DNA of 64,000 nucleotides from Flaviflexus massiliensis. GTDB lineage: Bacteria; Actinomycetota; Actinomycetes; Actinomycetales; Actinomycetaceae. How positions within the stretch are numbered: position 1 is the stretch's first letter; each line of letters begins with the position of its first letter. This document shows, one piece after another, positions 52,695-60,988 of the stretch. Position numbers and translations under genes: made by a program. The stretch covers positions 277,642 through 341,641 of the forward strand of contig NZ_LN831056.1 of assembly GCF_001375495.1 (NCBI RefSeq). Reading direction: 5' to 3'. Under the pieces are notes generated by a model that saw only the letters and a program-made list of their open reading frames with translations, ran no database searches and was not told where the DNA came from.

Positions 52695-53324
52695 TTAGAT
52701 GGATCGATCGATTTTGATGATGGAGTCTGGCTGCATCACCCACGAGACCTGAACATCCTGCTCATCATGCGGCAGTGATGTGTCGAGGTACTCCCAGGGA
52801 TAAATAACGGCACCAACGCGGTCGGTGACATTCAGTTTGAGGATCCTGTCGTACCAGCCCCCTCCTTGACCGAGACGGAATCCCGCATGGTCAACAGCAA
52901 GAGCCGGAACAACAATGACATCGGCTTCCTCCACTGCTTCGGAGGGGAGTGCTTCACCTCGGGGTGCAGGGGGGCGCCCGGGAGCATCCACCACCAGGTC
53001 ATCATCCTCGTACTCGGCCCACATGCGAGCCAGCCCCGGACCAAGTTTGGGAAGGAGTACTCGTGTGCCGCGCTCGCGGAGTGTGGTGATGGCGGAACGC
53101 GTGTCCGGCTCATTGTGCACGGACACGTACATAGCAACAGTCTTGGCGTCTGCAACAAACTCGGCGATGGTAGACGCGAATGCGGTTGAGTACCTTGCTA
53201 GTTCCTTCGAGGTCAGCTTTGACCTCTGCTCGCGCAATGTACTGCGTACCATCTGCTTGGCATCGACCAGTTCGAAGCCAGTGAGATCGGGCAGGGCCAC
53301 TTCGTGGGTGGTCATGGACACCAT
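52695..53324 (-). CDS. 5-formyltetrahydrofolate cyclo-ligase
   Basis: A 209-residue enzyme converting 5-formyl-THF and ATP to 5,10-methenyl-THF. The ATP/folate segments are ATTLRERGTRVLLPKLGPG in the middle and DHAGFRLGQGGGWYDRIL, the GxGGGxYDR hallmark, near residue 155. The start may be ATG 53324 or ATG 53315 (MTTHEVALP); neither has a strong ribosome site. The position between FmdB and moeA matches Mycobacterium (Rv0992c). Confidence 0.92.
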   Translation of the reverse strand: MVSMTTHEVALPDLTGFELVDAKQMVRSTLREQRSKLTSKELARYSTAFASTIAEFVADAKTVAMYVSVHNEPDTRSAITTLRERGTRVLLPKLGPGLARMWAEYEDDDLVVDAPGRPPAPRGEALPSEAVEEADVIVVPALAVDHAGFRLGQGGGWYDRILKLNVTDRVGAVIYPWEYLDTSLPHDEQDVQVSWVMQPDSIIKIDRSI

Positions 53325-53497
53325 TGTTTCATCATTTTGATTCCGATATGAAGTTTTGCGCTGGTAACGGACAGGAGACTTTTCGCAGGTCAGGGGCTCA
53401 ACTGAGGTTGTAGAGAGCGGGTTCAGGATGTCCTTGGTAGGGCATATTCCGCCTGCTCAGACAGCTACCTGACTAGGCTTGCTCCCAGGAGGTTGTT

Positions 53498-54721
53498 GTG
53501 AAAACGGTGAAGGAATTTTGTGAGGCCTGCCTGGCTGTCATGGGTGATATGCAGGCGTTGGACATGCCGCTGGCGGAGAGCCTCGGAGCGGTGCTCGAAA
53601 GCGATGCGCTCGCACAGGTTAGCTTGCCCCCAGTGGACATGGCGAGCACCGATGGCTACGCCATCCGCTCCACAGATCTCGCACGTGCCACACCTAAGAA
53701 GCCGGTGCCCCTGCCCGTGGTGGGGGTAATCCGTGCGGGTGAGGATTCCTTCTCGGTCCTCCCACCTGGCCATGCCATGCGTGTCTGGTCCGGCTCCCGC
53801 ATCCCCAAGGGTGCAGATGCAGTAGTCCCGCTCGAGGAAACCGATAGTGGCAAAGTTAAGGTCACGATCACCCGCAGTGTTCCTGAGGGCCACGGGGTCC
53901 GTTACGAGGCTGAAGACTTTGAGGTGGGCCTCCCCGTACTTGAAGCTGGTACCCGGATCGGGAGCCGTGACATTGCACTTCTTGCTGCTGTCGGGCTCGG
54001 TTCCGTTATGGTCAAGCCGCCGCCCCGAGTCGTGGTCCTGACAGTGGGAGATGAGCTCGTTGAACCAGGAAGAACCGGGCACCCGGGAACTGTATACGAC
54101 GCCAACGGTTATGGCCTCACCACCGCCATCCAAGAAATTGGAGCAACAGTCTTCCAAGCAACCCGAGTGCCGGATAGCAAGCAGGACCTGCGAGAATCAC
54201 TTCTCCACCAGATAACCCGTGCCGATACTGTCATCACCACAGGCGGACTGTCCTCAGGAGGTACTGGCAACCTCAAGGAAGTTCTTAACCAATTGGGTGA
54301 AGTCCGTTTCGACAGAGTCAGCATGGCACCGCTGCGCCAATACGGAGTTGGGACCATTGGGGCGGAATACGGAATGAAGGTCCCGATCTACTGCCTACCC
54401 GGCAGTCCCGTTGCTGCACTCATTGGATACGAACTCTTCGTACGCCCCGCGCTACGCCGAGCAGTTGGGCACCGAACCATGCACCGCAGAGCAATCGAAG
54501 CGGAAGCAACAGCTCCCTGGACCTCGACAGTAGGGCTTGGTGAATATGTTCCCGTCAAGGTCACGGGCAAGCCAAGTACCGGATATCGGTTCGAACCGAC
54601 CGGGATCCCCGGAGTGGAACTCCTGTACGGCCTCGCGAGAGCTAATGCGCTTGCGATCATCCCAGCAGCACAAGAAACGGTGGCTGTAGGGGATTGGCTG
54701 AGGTGCCTGATCCTGGATTGA
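53498..54721 (+). CDS. MoeA/gephyrin-family protein (possible Glp)
   Basis: A 407-residue molybdopterin molybdotransferase-family protein. Family segments: PPVDMASTDGYAIRSTDL near residue 45-62, VGVIRAGED, IPKGADAVVPLEET, a MoCF domain with VVVLTVGDELVEPG, and TTGGLSSGGTGNLKEVL near 246. The last has G-T-G-N where E. coli MoeA has an Asp, so catalysis may be altered. A GGAGG site precedes GTG 53498. In Corynebacterium a MoeA homologue (Glp) binds FtsZ together with a membrane receptor (GLPR) encoded nearby; the next gene here fits that partner. The protein may serve molybdenum insertion, cell division or both. Confidence 0.85.
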   Translation: MKTVKEFCEACLAVMGDMQALDMPLAESLGAVLESDALAQVSLPPVDMASTDGYAIRSTDLARATPKKPVPLPVVGVIRAGEDSFSVLPPGHAMRVWSGSRIPKGADAVVPLEETDSGKVKVTITRSVPEGHGVRYEAEDFEVGLPVLEAGTRIGSRDIALLAAVGLGSVMVKPPPRVVVLTVGDELVEPGRTGHPGTVYDANGYGLTTAIQEIGATVFQATRVPDSKQDLRESLLHQITRADTVITTGGLSSGGTGNLKEVLNQLGEVRFDRVSMAPLRQYGVGTIGAEYGMKVPIYCLPGSPVAALIGYELFVRPALRRAVGHRTMHRRAIEAEATAPWTSTVGLGEYVPVKVTGKPSTGYRFEPTGIPGVELLYGLARANALAIIPAAQETVAVGDWLRCLILD

Positions 54722-54810
54722 GCCCCATACCCTGAAGATCACCTGCACGTTACGGCAACACTCCGTGAGGCTTCATGATTTACCGGGGGTTCAAGCTTTA
54801 GGTTTATGGT

Positions 54811-55794
54811 GTGGAGATTCAGGGATACGCTCTCTTTGCGGCAATAGTCATCTTGGTGGCAGTCGTATATCCGGCACTATCCTGGAAAAGCCGAGTTGCA
54901 CTCGCAACACCGGTTGCTGAAGGCGAATCTGAGAACCTCCGCGTAGTTAACTCCGTGGACCGATGGTCAACAGCTCGTTCATCGAACCGCGGCACGATCC
55001 TTCCGAGAGTAGAGTCGACAATGAGCGAAAAGCGACGGGTTGATCCCAACAATCTGCGTACGCTCGCGGCCACCCGCGCCCGCACACGTGCCAGGGTCTC
55101 CCAACGTACGGCCCGCATGAAGGCGCTGGGCATGGGCGTGGGAGTAGCAGTCCTCATCTCCCTCATTGTCTGGATCCTAGTTGCTGCCACCAGTATCACC
55201 ATCCTCCTCGGCTTTGTCCCCACGGTTCTTACCGTGGCCGGAACAGCCTTCTATGTGAAGATGCTGATGGATGCTCGCGAACTCAACCACCAGGACCAGG
55301 TCGCCATCGCCAACCTCGATGCGAAGCTTGCGAAGCTCTCCGCAACCGCACGCACCCAGGACCGCAAGGCCAAGGTAGCGAAGAAGGCACCCCGCCGAGT
55401 CCAGGAAGCCCGCAGGGCCTCAGCCGCTTCCGCAGTTTCGGCTTCCGCAACCTCCAGTACTTCCGCCCTCTCCACCGCTTCGGCTACCGATGCGGTCTCC
55501 GCACCCACGGTTGCATCTGCTCCTGAGGCACAGACAGTGGTAGCCCAGCCCATCCGGCAACAGGCCCCGAAGCGTGAAGTTGCGACACCGTCGTACACTC
55601 CGAAGCCCACGTTCTCCCGCCGCACGGTCAAGCCCTTCGAACCCGAAGAGGCGCCCACGGCCGCGGTTCCATACCGGCCCACCCAGCTTGGTGAGAAGTT
55701 CTCCAGCTCGGTCTCGGCATCGTCTGCTGATGCTGCTCCCGTCATCGCGACCTTCAACTTCGATGAAGTTCTCGAAAGGCGACGCCACGCATAA
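54811..55794 (+). CDS. Membrane protein with long disordered tail, candidate GLPR-type receptor
   Basis: A 327-residue protein: one N-terminal membrane span (about 5-23), a basic loop, two adjacent spans (about 108-128 and 130-150, MKALGMGVGVAVLISLIVWI then LLGFVPTVLTVAGTAFYVKM), a helical stretch, and a disordered A/S/T/P/K-rich tail ending ATFNFDEVLERRRHA. This layout and its place after the moeA-like gene match Rv0996 and the corynebacterial Glp receptor. GTG 54811 has no strong ribosome site. Role in division is inferred from context. Confidence 0.7.
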   Translation: MEIQGYALFAAIVILVAVVYPALSWKSRVALATPVAEGESENLRVVNSVDRWSTARSSNRGTILPRVESTMSEKRRVDPNNLRTLAATRARTRARVSQRTARMKALGMGVGVAVLISLIVWILVAATSITILLGFVPTVLTVAGTAFYVKMLMDARELNHQDQVAIANLDAKLAKLSATARTQDRKAKVAKKAPRRVQEARRASAASAVSASATSSTSALSTASATDAVSAPTVASAPEAQTVVAQPIRQQAPKREVATPSYTPKPTFSRRTVKPFEPEEAPTAAVPYRPTQLGEKFSSSVSASSADAAPVIATFNFDEVLERRRHA

Positions 55795-55860
55795 GTGACG
55801 AACGAGACTGGCCCCACACCTTGGAAGAGAAGTGGGGCCTGATAATATTTATGGGTACCT

Positions 55861-55933
55861 GGGGCTATGGCGCAGTTGGTAGCGCGTCTCGTTCGCAATG
55901 AGAAGGTCGGGGGTTCGAATCCCCCTAGCTCCA
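55861..55933 (+). tRNA. tRNA-Ala (anticodon CGC)
   Basis: Full cloverleaf: acceptor GGGGCTA/TAGCTCC, D-arm GCGC/GCGC, anticodon stem TCTCG/TGAGA with loop TTCGCAA (anticodon CGC), T-arm GGGGG-TTCGAAT-CCCCC. The 3' CA of the CCA end continues into host sequence. A serine-recombinase remnant begins directly after it, which suggests an integration site. Confidence 0.95.
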
Positions 55934-55956
55934 CGTAAGATGAGAAAATCGAAACT

Positions 55957-55986
55957 TGCCCCGCCTGATGGCGGGGCAGTTTTGTT
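55957..55986 (+). terminator. Intrinsic terminator after tRNA-Ala
   Basis: TGCCCCGCC-TGAT-GGCGGGGCA (9-bp stem) is followed by GTTTTGTTT, a classical T-rich terminator. It also lies within the open frame of the recombinase remnant on the other strand. Confidence 0.85.
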
Positions 55987-56772
55987 TCTGCGGTGACGTG
56001 CGCCGGGGCGTCGATGTTGGTGTGGGCGAGGATGCTGGCGGTGGTCTTGTCGGGTGTGTAGGTGGCGTTCTCTTCGTCGTCGATGGTGATGCGGGTGAAC
56101 AGGGCGCGGTTGAGGATGCGTCGTTCGGCTGGATCGCACTTGTTGTAGAGGTTGTCGAGGTCGACGAGGAGTTCGGGCAGCTGGTCCAAGCCTGTTCGGG
56201 CGTCGGCGTAGGTGTCGGTGAGGTTGTCGAGCCGTGTGCTGATCTGGTCGAGGCTGACGCGGATGCGGTCTTGTTCGCTCTTAAGGAGGTCGAGTGGGAT
56301 CGCGTCGGCGTAGTGGGCCTGGACGAGTTTGAGGCGTTCGGCTTCGAGCTTGTCGCGTTGGGCAGTCAGGAGCTTGCGTTCGTCCTCGCTGGATCCTTCG
56401 AGCTGGTCGAACACGTCGTTGAGGACCTTCCGGACGTGCTCGGCCTGGGTTGGGCTCAGGGAGTTGCGCTGGTAGGTACGTTCAATCTCGGCTTCGGCGC
56501 GTTCGGCGAGGATCGCGGAGCGAGTGCAGTGGGTGGTCTTGCGTCGTCGTCCGGAGCAGGTGAAGTACTCGTAGCGGTCCCCGGTCTTGTCGCGGGGGCG
56601 TTCGATCATGAGCTTGGTCCGCAGGAGCAGTACAGGGTGCCTTTGAGGTAGTGGTCGTACTTCTGTGGTCGTTCGCCACGGGCGTTGTTGGCGTCGAGGT
56701 TGGTCTGGACACGCAGCCACGTCTCTGCGTCGACGAGGGGCTCGTGGGTGCCGTCGTAGGTGACCCCGCGGA

Positions 56773-56902
56773 AGGTGACGGTGCCCTGGTAGTAGGGGTT
56801 GGTCAGGATCTTGTGCAGCCCGGTCGTGGTGACTGGCTTGGCGGGCTGGGAGGGGGTGGGGCGGGGGGTCCGGGCACGGGCGGGGGGGTCCCTTGGTCGG
56901 CG
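56773..56902. repeat. Direct repeat, copy A (recombinase-domain segment)
   Basis: Matches 63467-63596 in the same orientation. The first 70 bases differ at one or two positions; the rest diverge, with almost every difference being G in this copy. Offset 6694 bp. Confidence 0.8.
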
Positions 56903-56930
56903 GGGCACGGGGCAGGTGGCGCAGGCGGGT

Positions 56931-57314
56931 GCCGGAGGCCGTGACCCAGTCGCGCAGACGGTGGCGGGCGTCGGCGAAGTCGCGGTGCCAGCCCAAAGGT
57001 GCGGAACCATTTTGTTCGGGGTCGTAGGCGCACAGCCAGTGCAGGTGCAGCGCGGACAGCTCCCAGACCAGTTCGGGGTGGCGGTGCCAGTAGGGCGGCA
57101 CCACTGAGGCGGGTAGGCCGTAGGTGTGGCGGAGCCAGTCGACTCACCAGTTCAGCTCCAGCAGCTCTGCTTCCAGATCCTGCGCCGACAGCAGGTTCCA
57201 GTTGATCGGGTGCGGCGGCTCGGGCAGGGCATCGGCGTTGAACATGTCGGGCTGGTCGTCGAGGATACCGGGGTCGTCGTACTGGTCGTCGGGATCGGGG
57301 CCGTGAGTGCTCAT
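56931..57314 (-). pseudogene. DUF4913-type protein of integrative elements, broken
   Basis: Starts ATG 57314 (MSTHGPDPDDQYDDPGILDD), reads to LLELNW then TGA at 57146-57144, and continues in the same frame as VDWLRHTYGLPASV, YWHRHPELVWELSALHLHWL and GWHRDFADARHRLRDWV, the DUF4913 signature. A TGG-to-TGA change would explain the stop. The 3' end is lost at the junction with the recombinase remnant near 56930. DUF4913 genes are carried by actinobacterial plasmids and integrative elements beside ssb, as here. Confidence 0.65.
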
Positions 57315-57330
57315 GATCGGTCCGCCCGGG

Positions 57331-57653
57331 TCACATGCTGAGGCTGTCGGCAGCAGGCGTGGCCTGGTGGTGCTGGGGTGGTTCGAAGGCCTGCCCAGCC
57401 GCCTGGCGTTCGAGTGCCTGGCGGGATGTGCGGTCGACGTCGTAGCGGGTGCGGGCGGTGTCGTGGCCGATCTTCTTGGCGACGAACTCCTCGCCCGCGA
57501 TGGGCTGTCCGTCGCGCTCGTAGGTATAGTCGTGGGCGTAGCCTTCGGCGACGAACTGGTCACCCTTGGTGAAGCGTTCGAAAGCCCGCTCGGTGGTGGC
57601 GCGGTAGAGCACCAGATTGCCGAAAGACGGCTCCAGCTTGGTGAAGGAGCCGT
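57331..57653 (-). pseudogene. Single-stranded DNA-binding protein, 5' truncated
   Basis: The remaining part reads GSFTKLEPSFGNLVLYRATT, then FTKGDQFVAEGYAHDYTYER, GEEFVAKKIGHDTARTRYDV and a disordered tail ending SLSM. This is the plasmid/ICE-type SSB of actinobacteria (full length about 150 or more). Its first 40 or so residues are replaced at about 57653 by a fragment of a response-regulator gene. Its stop lies 17 bases before the DUF4913 start, so they were one operon. Confidence 0.7.
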
Positions 57654-58100
57654 GTCAAGCCCCGGCCAGTCCGGAGCATTGATGTCGGCCTCGTCCGAGA
57701 CGGGGCGAGGATCCACCACCCGTTCCCCAGCGTGGCAGCGGACCAACCCCTCGGCGAGTTCATCTGCGCTCAGCGCCTTGGAGAGGTACCCATCGGCGCC
57801 AAGCTTCAGCGCATGCTCGACGATGCCGGGATCCAGATTCCAGGAGTAGATCACGACCCGCCCGAAGCGCGGATCCCTGATGAGCTTGCCCATCTCCTCC
57901 TCCTGGTCCTCGGAGGCGAACGTGTCCACGAGGACGACATCCACAGCACCTGAGGGGTCGACCATCGAGTCGAGTTCGATCACGGCAAGGCGCTGGTCTC
58001 GTCGCAGCAGGTTCGAGACGCCCTCGACGATGACGGGATAGTCATTGACGATGGCCACCGAGATCGGATCCACATGTATGCTCCGAGAGCATACCGGCAC
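57654..58100 (-). pseudogene. NarL-type response regulator, receiver domain only
   Basis: The fragment codes for a receiver-like domain: VAIVNDYPVIVEGVSNLLRR, VDVVLVDTFA (Asp in the phosphoryl position), FGRVVIYSWNLDPGIVEHAL and KLGADGYLSKALSADELAEG, as in NarL/FixJ regulators. It then runs into SSB sequence at about 57654, so the DNA-binding helix-turn-helix is missing. The start may be ATG 58100 or GTG 58073; an inverted repeat (58076-58094) lies between the two. Confidence 0.65.
58076..58094. promoter_or_regulatory. Inverted repeat at the start of the response-regulator gene
   Basis: GTATGCTC-CGA-GAGCATAC, 8-bp perfect arms with a 3-nt spacer, immediately upstream of a possible GTG start (58073). 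It may be an operator of the regulator or of the glycosyltransferase genes. Confidence 0.45.
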
Positions 58101-58122
58101 AACAGGCGGTGCTGCGGCCAGG

Positions 58123-58953
58123 TCAGGCTTCGCGCCATCCCGCGGGACCGAGCATCAGATGCCCCTCACGCTGGAGTTGGGCGAGCCACCCCTCCATCGG
58201 GTAGAAGCCCCAGTTGGAGTGGAAGAGGTTCGCGTTGCGTGCGATCGCCACTGCATGTTCGACCGGGGGGTCGCTGATCGGATGATACTGGTGGAAGGCC
58301 TCGGCTCCTGCACTCCAGTACATGGTGCCCCCGGCAGCCTTGAGACGCTGCCCGAAGTCCGTGTCCTCGCCCCCATACCCGACGTAGCGTTCGTCGAAGC
58401 CGCCAATACGGTGCCAGTCCGTGAGGCTCATGGCGACGTTGAGGGACCACAGCAGGCGGGGATCGCCCTCCACGAGGTCCCCCGGTTCAGGGACGGTACG
58501 CACCGGATGGTCCTCACCTGCACGACGGAGACGAGCCAGGGTGTAGTCGGCCTCCACGAGCCCCGAGGGCAGGTAGTAGACCCGCCCACACACCACTGCG
58601 GGTGATTCCTCGTCGGCGGCCTCCTGGATCGCCTCGGTGTAGTCCCTCGCCAGGTCGGGACCCGGCAGGCAGTCCACATCGAGCAGGGCTACGTTCTGCG
58701 CGCCATGTTCCTCCGCCACCCGCACACCGAGGTTCCGTGCGGCGGACAGCGGCAACTCTCCACCAGTGTCCAGCTGGGTCACGACGGTGGGGCAGGCATC
58801 GGTTTCCGCCACCACGGACCGGATCTCGTCGTCGTCCATGGACACGACCACGTGGAGCAGCGGCTGCGGCTCCATCGCCTCGATCCAAGCCCGCTGGCGC
58901 CGCAGATGGGCATGGCGTCGATGCACGATGGTGACCAGTGCGAGTCGCATCAT
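58123..58953 (-). CDS. Family 2 glycosyltransferase
   Basis: A 276-residue GT-A transferase. Starts MMRLALVTIVHRRHAHL at 58953, overlapping the upstream stop (ATGA). LSAARNLGVRVAEEH and the metal site NVALLDVDCLPGPDL (DxD) are present, followed by GGFDERYVGYGGEDTDFGQR, the acceptor-side motif of polypeptide-GalNAc/chondroitin-type GT2 enzymes. Last gene of a four-gene coupled set. Confidence 0.85.
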   Translation of the reverse strand: MMRLALVTIVHRRHAHLRRQRAWIEAMEPQPLLHVVVSMDDDEIRSVVAETDACPTVVTQLDTGGELPLSAARNLGVRVAEEHGAQNVALLDVDCLPGPDLARDYTEAIQEAADEESPAVVCGRVYYLPSGLVEADYTLARLRRAGEDHPVRTVPEPGDLVEGDPRLLWSLNVAMSLTDWHRIGGFDERYVGYGGEDTDFGQRLKAAGGTMYWSAGAEAFHQYHPISDPPVEHAVAIARNANLFHSNWGFYPMEGWLAQLQREGHLMLGPAGWREA

Positions 58954-59930
58954 TGAACCTCCTCGTGTAGCCGGTCGAGAGCTGCGGCTGCCCGGCGTGC
59001 GCCGTCGCCCGGATTCCAATCCCGCCATGCCTGGCCGCCGATGGATGTCGCTTGTTTCAGGAGGATCGGCCAGTCCTCATTGCTCGGCCAGTCCTCCAGG
59101 GCGACACACGCCCCTGCCCTGCGTAGTGCACCCACAGTAGCGCCCTGCTCATCGAAGGGTCGGGGCTGGGCCACCACAACGGCGGGTCGGCGGGCGGCGG
59201 CGACCTCCGCGACGGCGTTGTCGCCCGCATGCGTGACGACGACGTCGGCCTCGGCCAACTCCCGCCACAGGTCGGGTGACGGTTCCTCCGGGGTTCGTAG
59301 GATCCACTCCCATCCCGGCGTCGCTCGACGGGCACCCGCGAGGTCCCCGTCCCGCAACCGGTCACCCCCCGAGCCCCACACGACCAGAACGCGCGGCACA
59401 TCGGAGGTGGATGGCGGAGGCGACTCGATACCGTCGAAGCGGGAGAAGGCGCCCGTGTGGACGGTCTTGGCTTCCCATTCGGGTGGCCACCACGGCTCAC
59501 CGTGCTCCCGGTTCCACGGCGCGATGATTGCGGATGCCGCATCGTAGGCGGTCAGATGGGGTCGGTCGGTCCTGTCACCACGCAGTGCGACCACAACGGT
59601 CCTCACACCGAACAGGCGGGACAGTAGCGTCACTTCGGCGGAGGTATCGACGACCATCACGTCGACGTGCCCGGTCAGCCAGTCAACGATTCGCGCGAGT
59701 CGGGTGCGGTGGCGGGGAACCTCGAGGGGTGCCCAGTGAAACACCCCGTTCGCGGTCGGGTCGAGCGGTTCATGGACGAGATCGGGTTCCAGCATCACCC
59801 AGCGTCCGGGCCACCCCTCGGGGGCCTCGAGGGAACTGAACCCGACCACGGGCGCACGCAGGGCCAACGCGATCTGCAGGGCACGCATGCGGTGCCCCTG
59901 TCCCTGGTGGTGCACGTAGTAGCCGATCAT
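58950..59930 (-). CDS. Glycosyltransferase, MurG/GT28-like fold
   Basis: A 326-residue GT-B protein. ATG 59930 (MIGYYVHHQGQGHRMRALQI) overlaps the previous stop; the N-terminal GHxxR-type loop (QGQGHRMRA) and the C-terminal ADVVVTHAGDNAVAEVAAAR with RPFDEQGATVGAL match UDP-sugar-binding GT1/GT28 enzymes. Acceptor unknown. Part of the coupled four-gene set. Confidence 0.8.
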   Translation of the reverse strand: MIGYYVHHQGQGHRMRALQIALALRAPVVGFSSLEAPEGWPGRWVMLEPDLVHEPLDPTANGVFHWAPLEVPRHRTRLARIVDWLTGHVDVMVVDTSAEVTLLSRLFGVRTVVVALRGDRTDRPHLTAYDAASAIIAPWNREHGEPWWPPEWEAKTVHTGAFSRFDGIESPPPSTSDVPRVLVVWGSGGDRLRDGDLAGARRATPGWEWILRTPEEPSPDLWRELAEADVVVTHAGDNAVAEVAAARRPAVVVAQPRPFDEQGATVGALRRAGACVALEDWPSNEDWPILLKQATSIGGQAWRDWNPGDGARRAAAALDRLHEEVQ

Positions 59931-60988
59931 CGTCCCACCAGTTCCCCGTAGAGGTCGACGTAGGCGGCCACGGTGTCCTCCAGGGAGAGGGTGTGCTCGG
60001 CCTGGGCCCGGACCACCCGTCGATCCAACTGGACCACGTCGTCGAGGACAGCTACCGCCGCGGCCACGGTCATCTCGTCGGAAGTGCCGGGCGGGACCAG
60101 GATGCCGGCACCCGGGCGCACGACCTCCAGGAGGCCAGCACGAGCCAGCCCGAGGACTGGCGTGCCGCAGGACATCGCCTCGGCAGCCACCAGGCCGAAG
60201 GGCTCGTCCCATGCGGGTGTCACCAGGCAGGCGGCAGACTGCGCCAGCAGTCGCTGGAGATCGACATTGGCGAGGTGGCCGACGTGGCGGATCCGCTCAT
60301 CGAGCAGCGGCTCCACCTGTGAGGCGAAGTACTGCCCGTCGATGATGGGACCGGCCAGCACGAGACGCCGGCCAGCGGTTCGTGCGATGGCCGCGGCGAT
60401 GTGGGGCGCCTTCTCGGGGACGATCCGTCCGGACCACACCAGGTCGTCGCCGCCCTCCCCGAACCGCCACTCGGCGAGGTCCACGCCATTGCGGATGACC
60501 GTGGCGGTGGTGACGTGGCTCCACATCTCGGCCACGGCCTGGCTGACGGCAACCGTGCGCGCCGACGGCGTCAGCTTCAGGGCCGGCTCCATCCAGGGCG
60601 TGGGTGGGCTGTGCAGCGTCGTGACGAGGGGCTGGGGTGCGATCTGTCCCAGAACGATGGGCAGGTAGTGCAGCGAGTTGTTGTGGATGACATCGATGTC
60701 TCGGCGCTCGGCCAGGTATCGCATCGCCTGCAGATAGGCGGTGGTTTCCTGGACCTGGTGCGCGGGCGGCATGGCGACATCATTGCGGGCGCTGGCGCTC
60801 AGCTCCGGGGGCGTGAAGGCCAACTCCTCGGCCTCGAGGTGCGGGTCGCTGCCGGGCCCGGCGAACAGGACGACTTCGATCCCTCGACGCCTGAGGCCGA
60901 CGGTCAGGCTCCACGTGAACGACTCCAGTCCCCCGGCGAAGGGAGCCGCGATGGGGAACCTGTCATGGGCGAGCAGGGCAACCTTCAT
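59927..60988 (-). CDS. Family 4 glycosyltransferase
   Basis: A 353-residue GT-B enzyme. Starts MKVALLAHDRFPIAAPFAGG; the acceptor-side segment is FAGGLESFTWSLTVGLRRRG, and the donor site shows VWSGRIVPEKAPHIAAAIAR and PAWDEPFGLVAAEAMSCGTP, with the E-x7-E motif typical of GT4 (EPFGLVAAE). It overlaps both neighbours by four bases. Confidence 0.88.
   Translation of the reverse strand: MKVALLAHDRFPIAAPFAGGLESFTWSLTVGLRRRGIEVVLFAGPGSDPHLEAEELAFTPPELSASARNDVAMPPAHQVQETTAYLQAMRYLAERRDIDVIHNNSLHYLPIVLGQIAPQPLVTTLHSPPTPWMEPALKLTPSARTVAVSQAVAEMWSHVTTATVIRNGVDLAEWRFGEGGDDLVWSGRIVPEKAPHIAAAIARTAGRRLVLAGPIIDGQYFASQVEPLLDERIRHVGHLANVDLQRLLAQSAACLVTPAWDEPFGLVAAEAMSCGTPVLGLARAGLLEVVRPGAGILVPPGTSDEMTVAAAVAVLDDVVQLDRRVVRAQAEHTLSLEDTVAAYVDLYGELVGR

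Larger units (their letters stand above)
55934..56905 (-). pseudogene. Large serine recombinase, C-terminal half, frameshifted
   Basis: On the minus strand the recombinase domain (PSQPAKPVTTTGLHKILTNP, YYQGTVTFRGVTYDGTHEPL) runs to the zinc-ribbon cysteines YLKGTLYCSCG, where one missing base at about 56617 shifts the frame; the protein then continues as TKLMIERPRDKTGDRYEYFT, a second Cys pair region, and a long coiled coil (LLTAQRDKLEAERLKLVQAH) ending at the tRNA side. The N-terminal catalytic domain is absent. The open frame does not stop at the element end but runs on antisense through tRNA-Ala. Inactive as it stands. Confidence 0.72.

Noticed and set aside
57144..57146. TGA in the DUF4913 gene as a selenocysteine codon
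   Set aside because: No SECIS-like hairpin follows, the family has no selenoproteins, and neighbouring genes are also broken.
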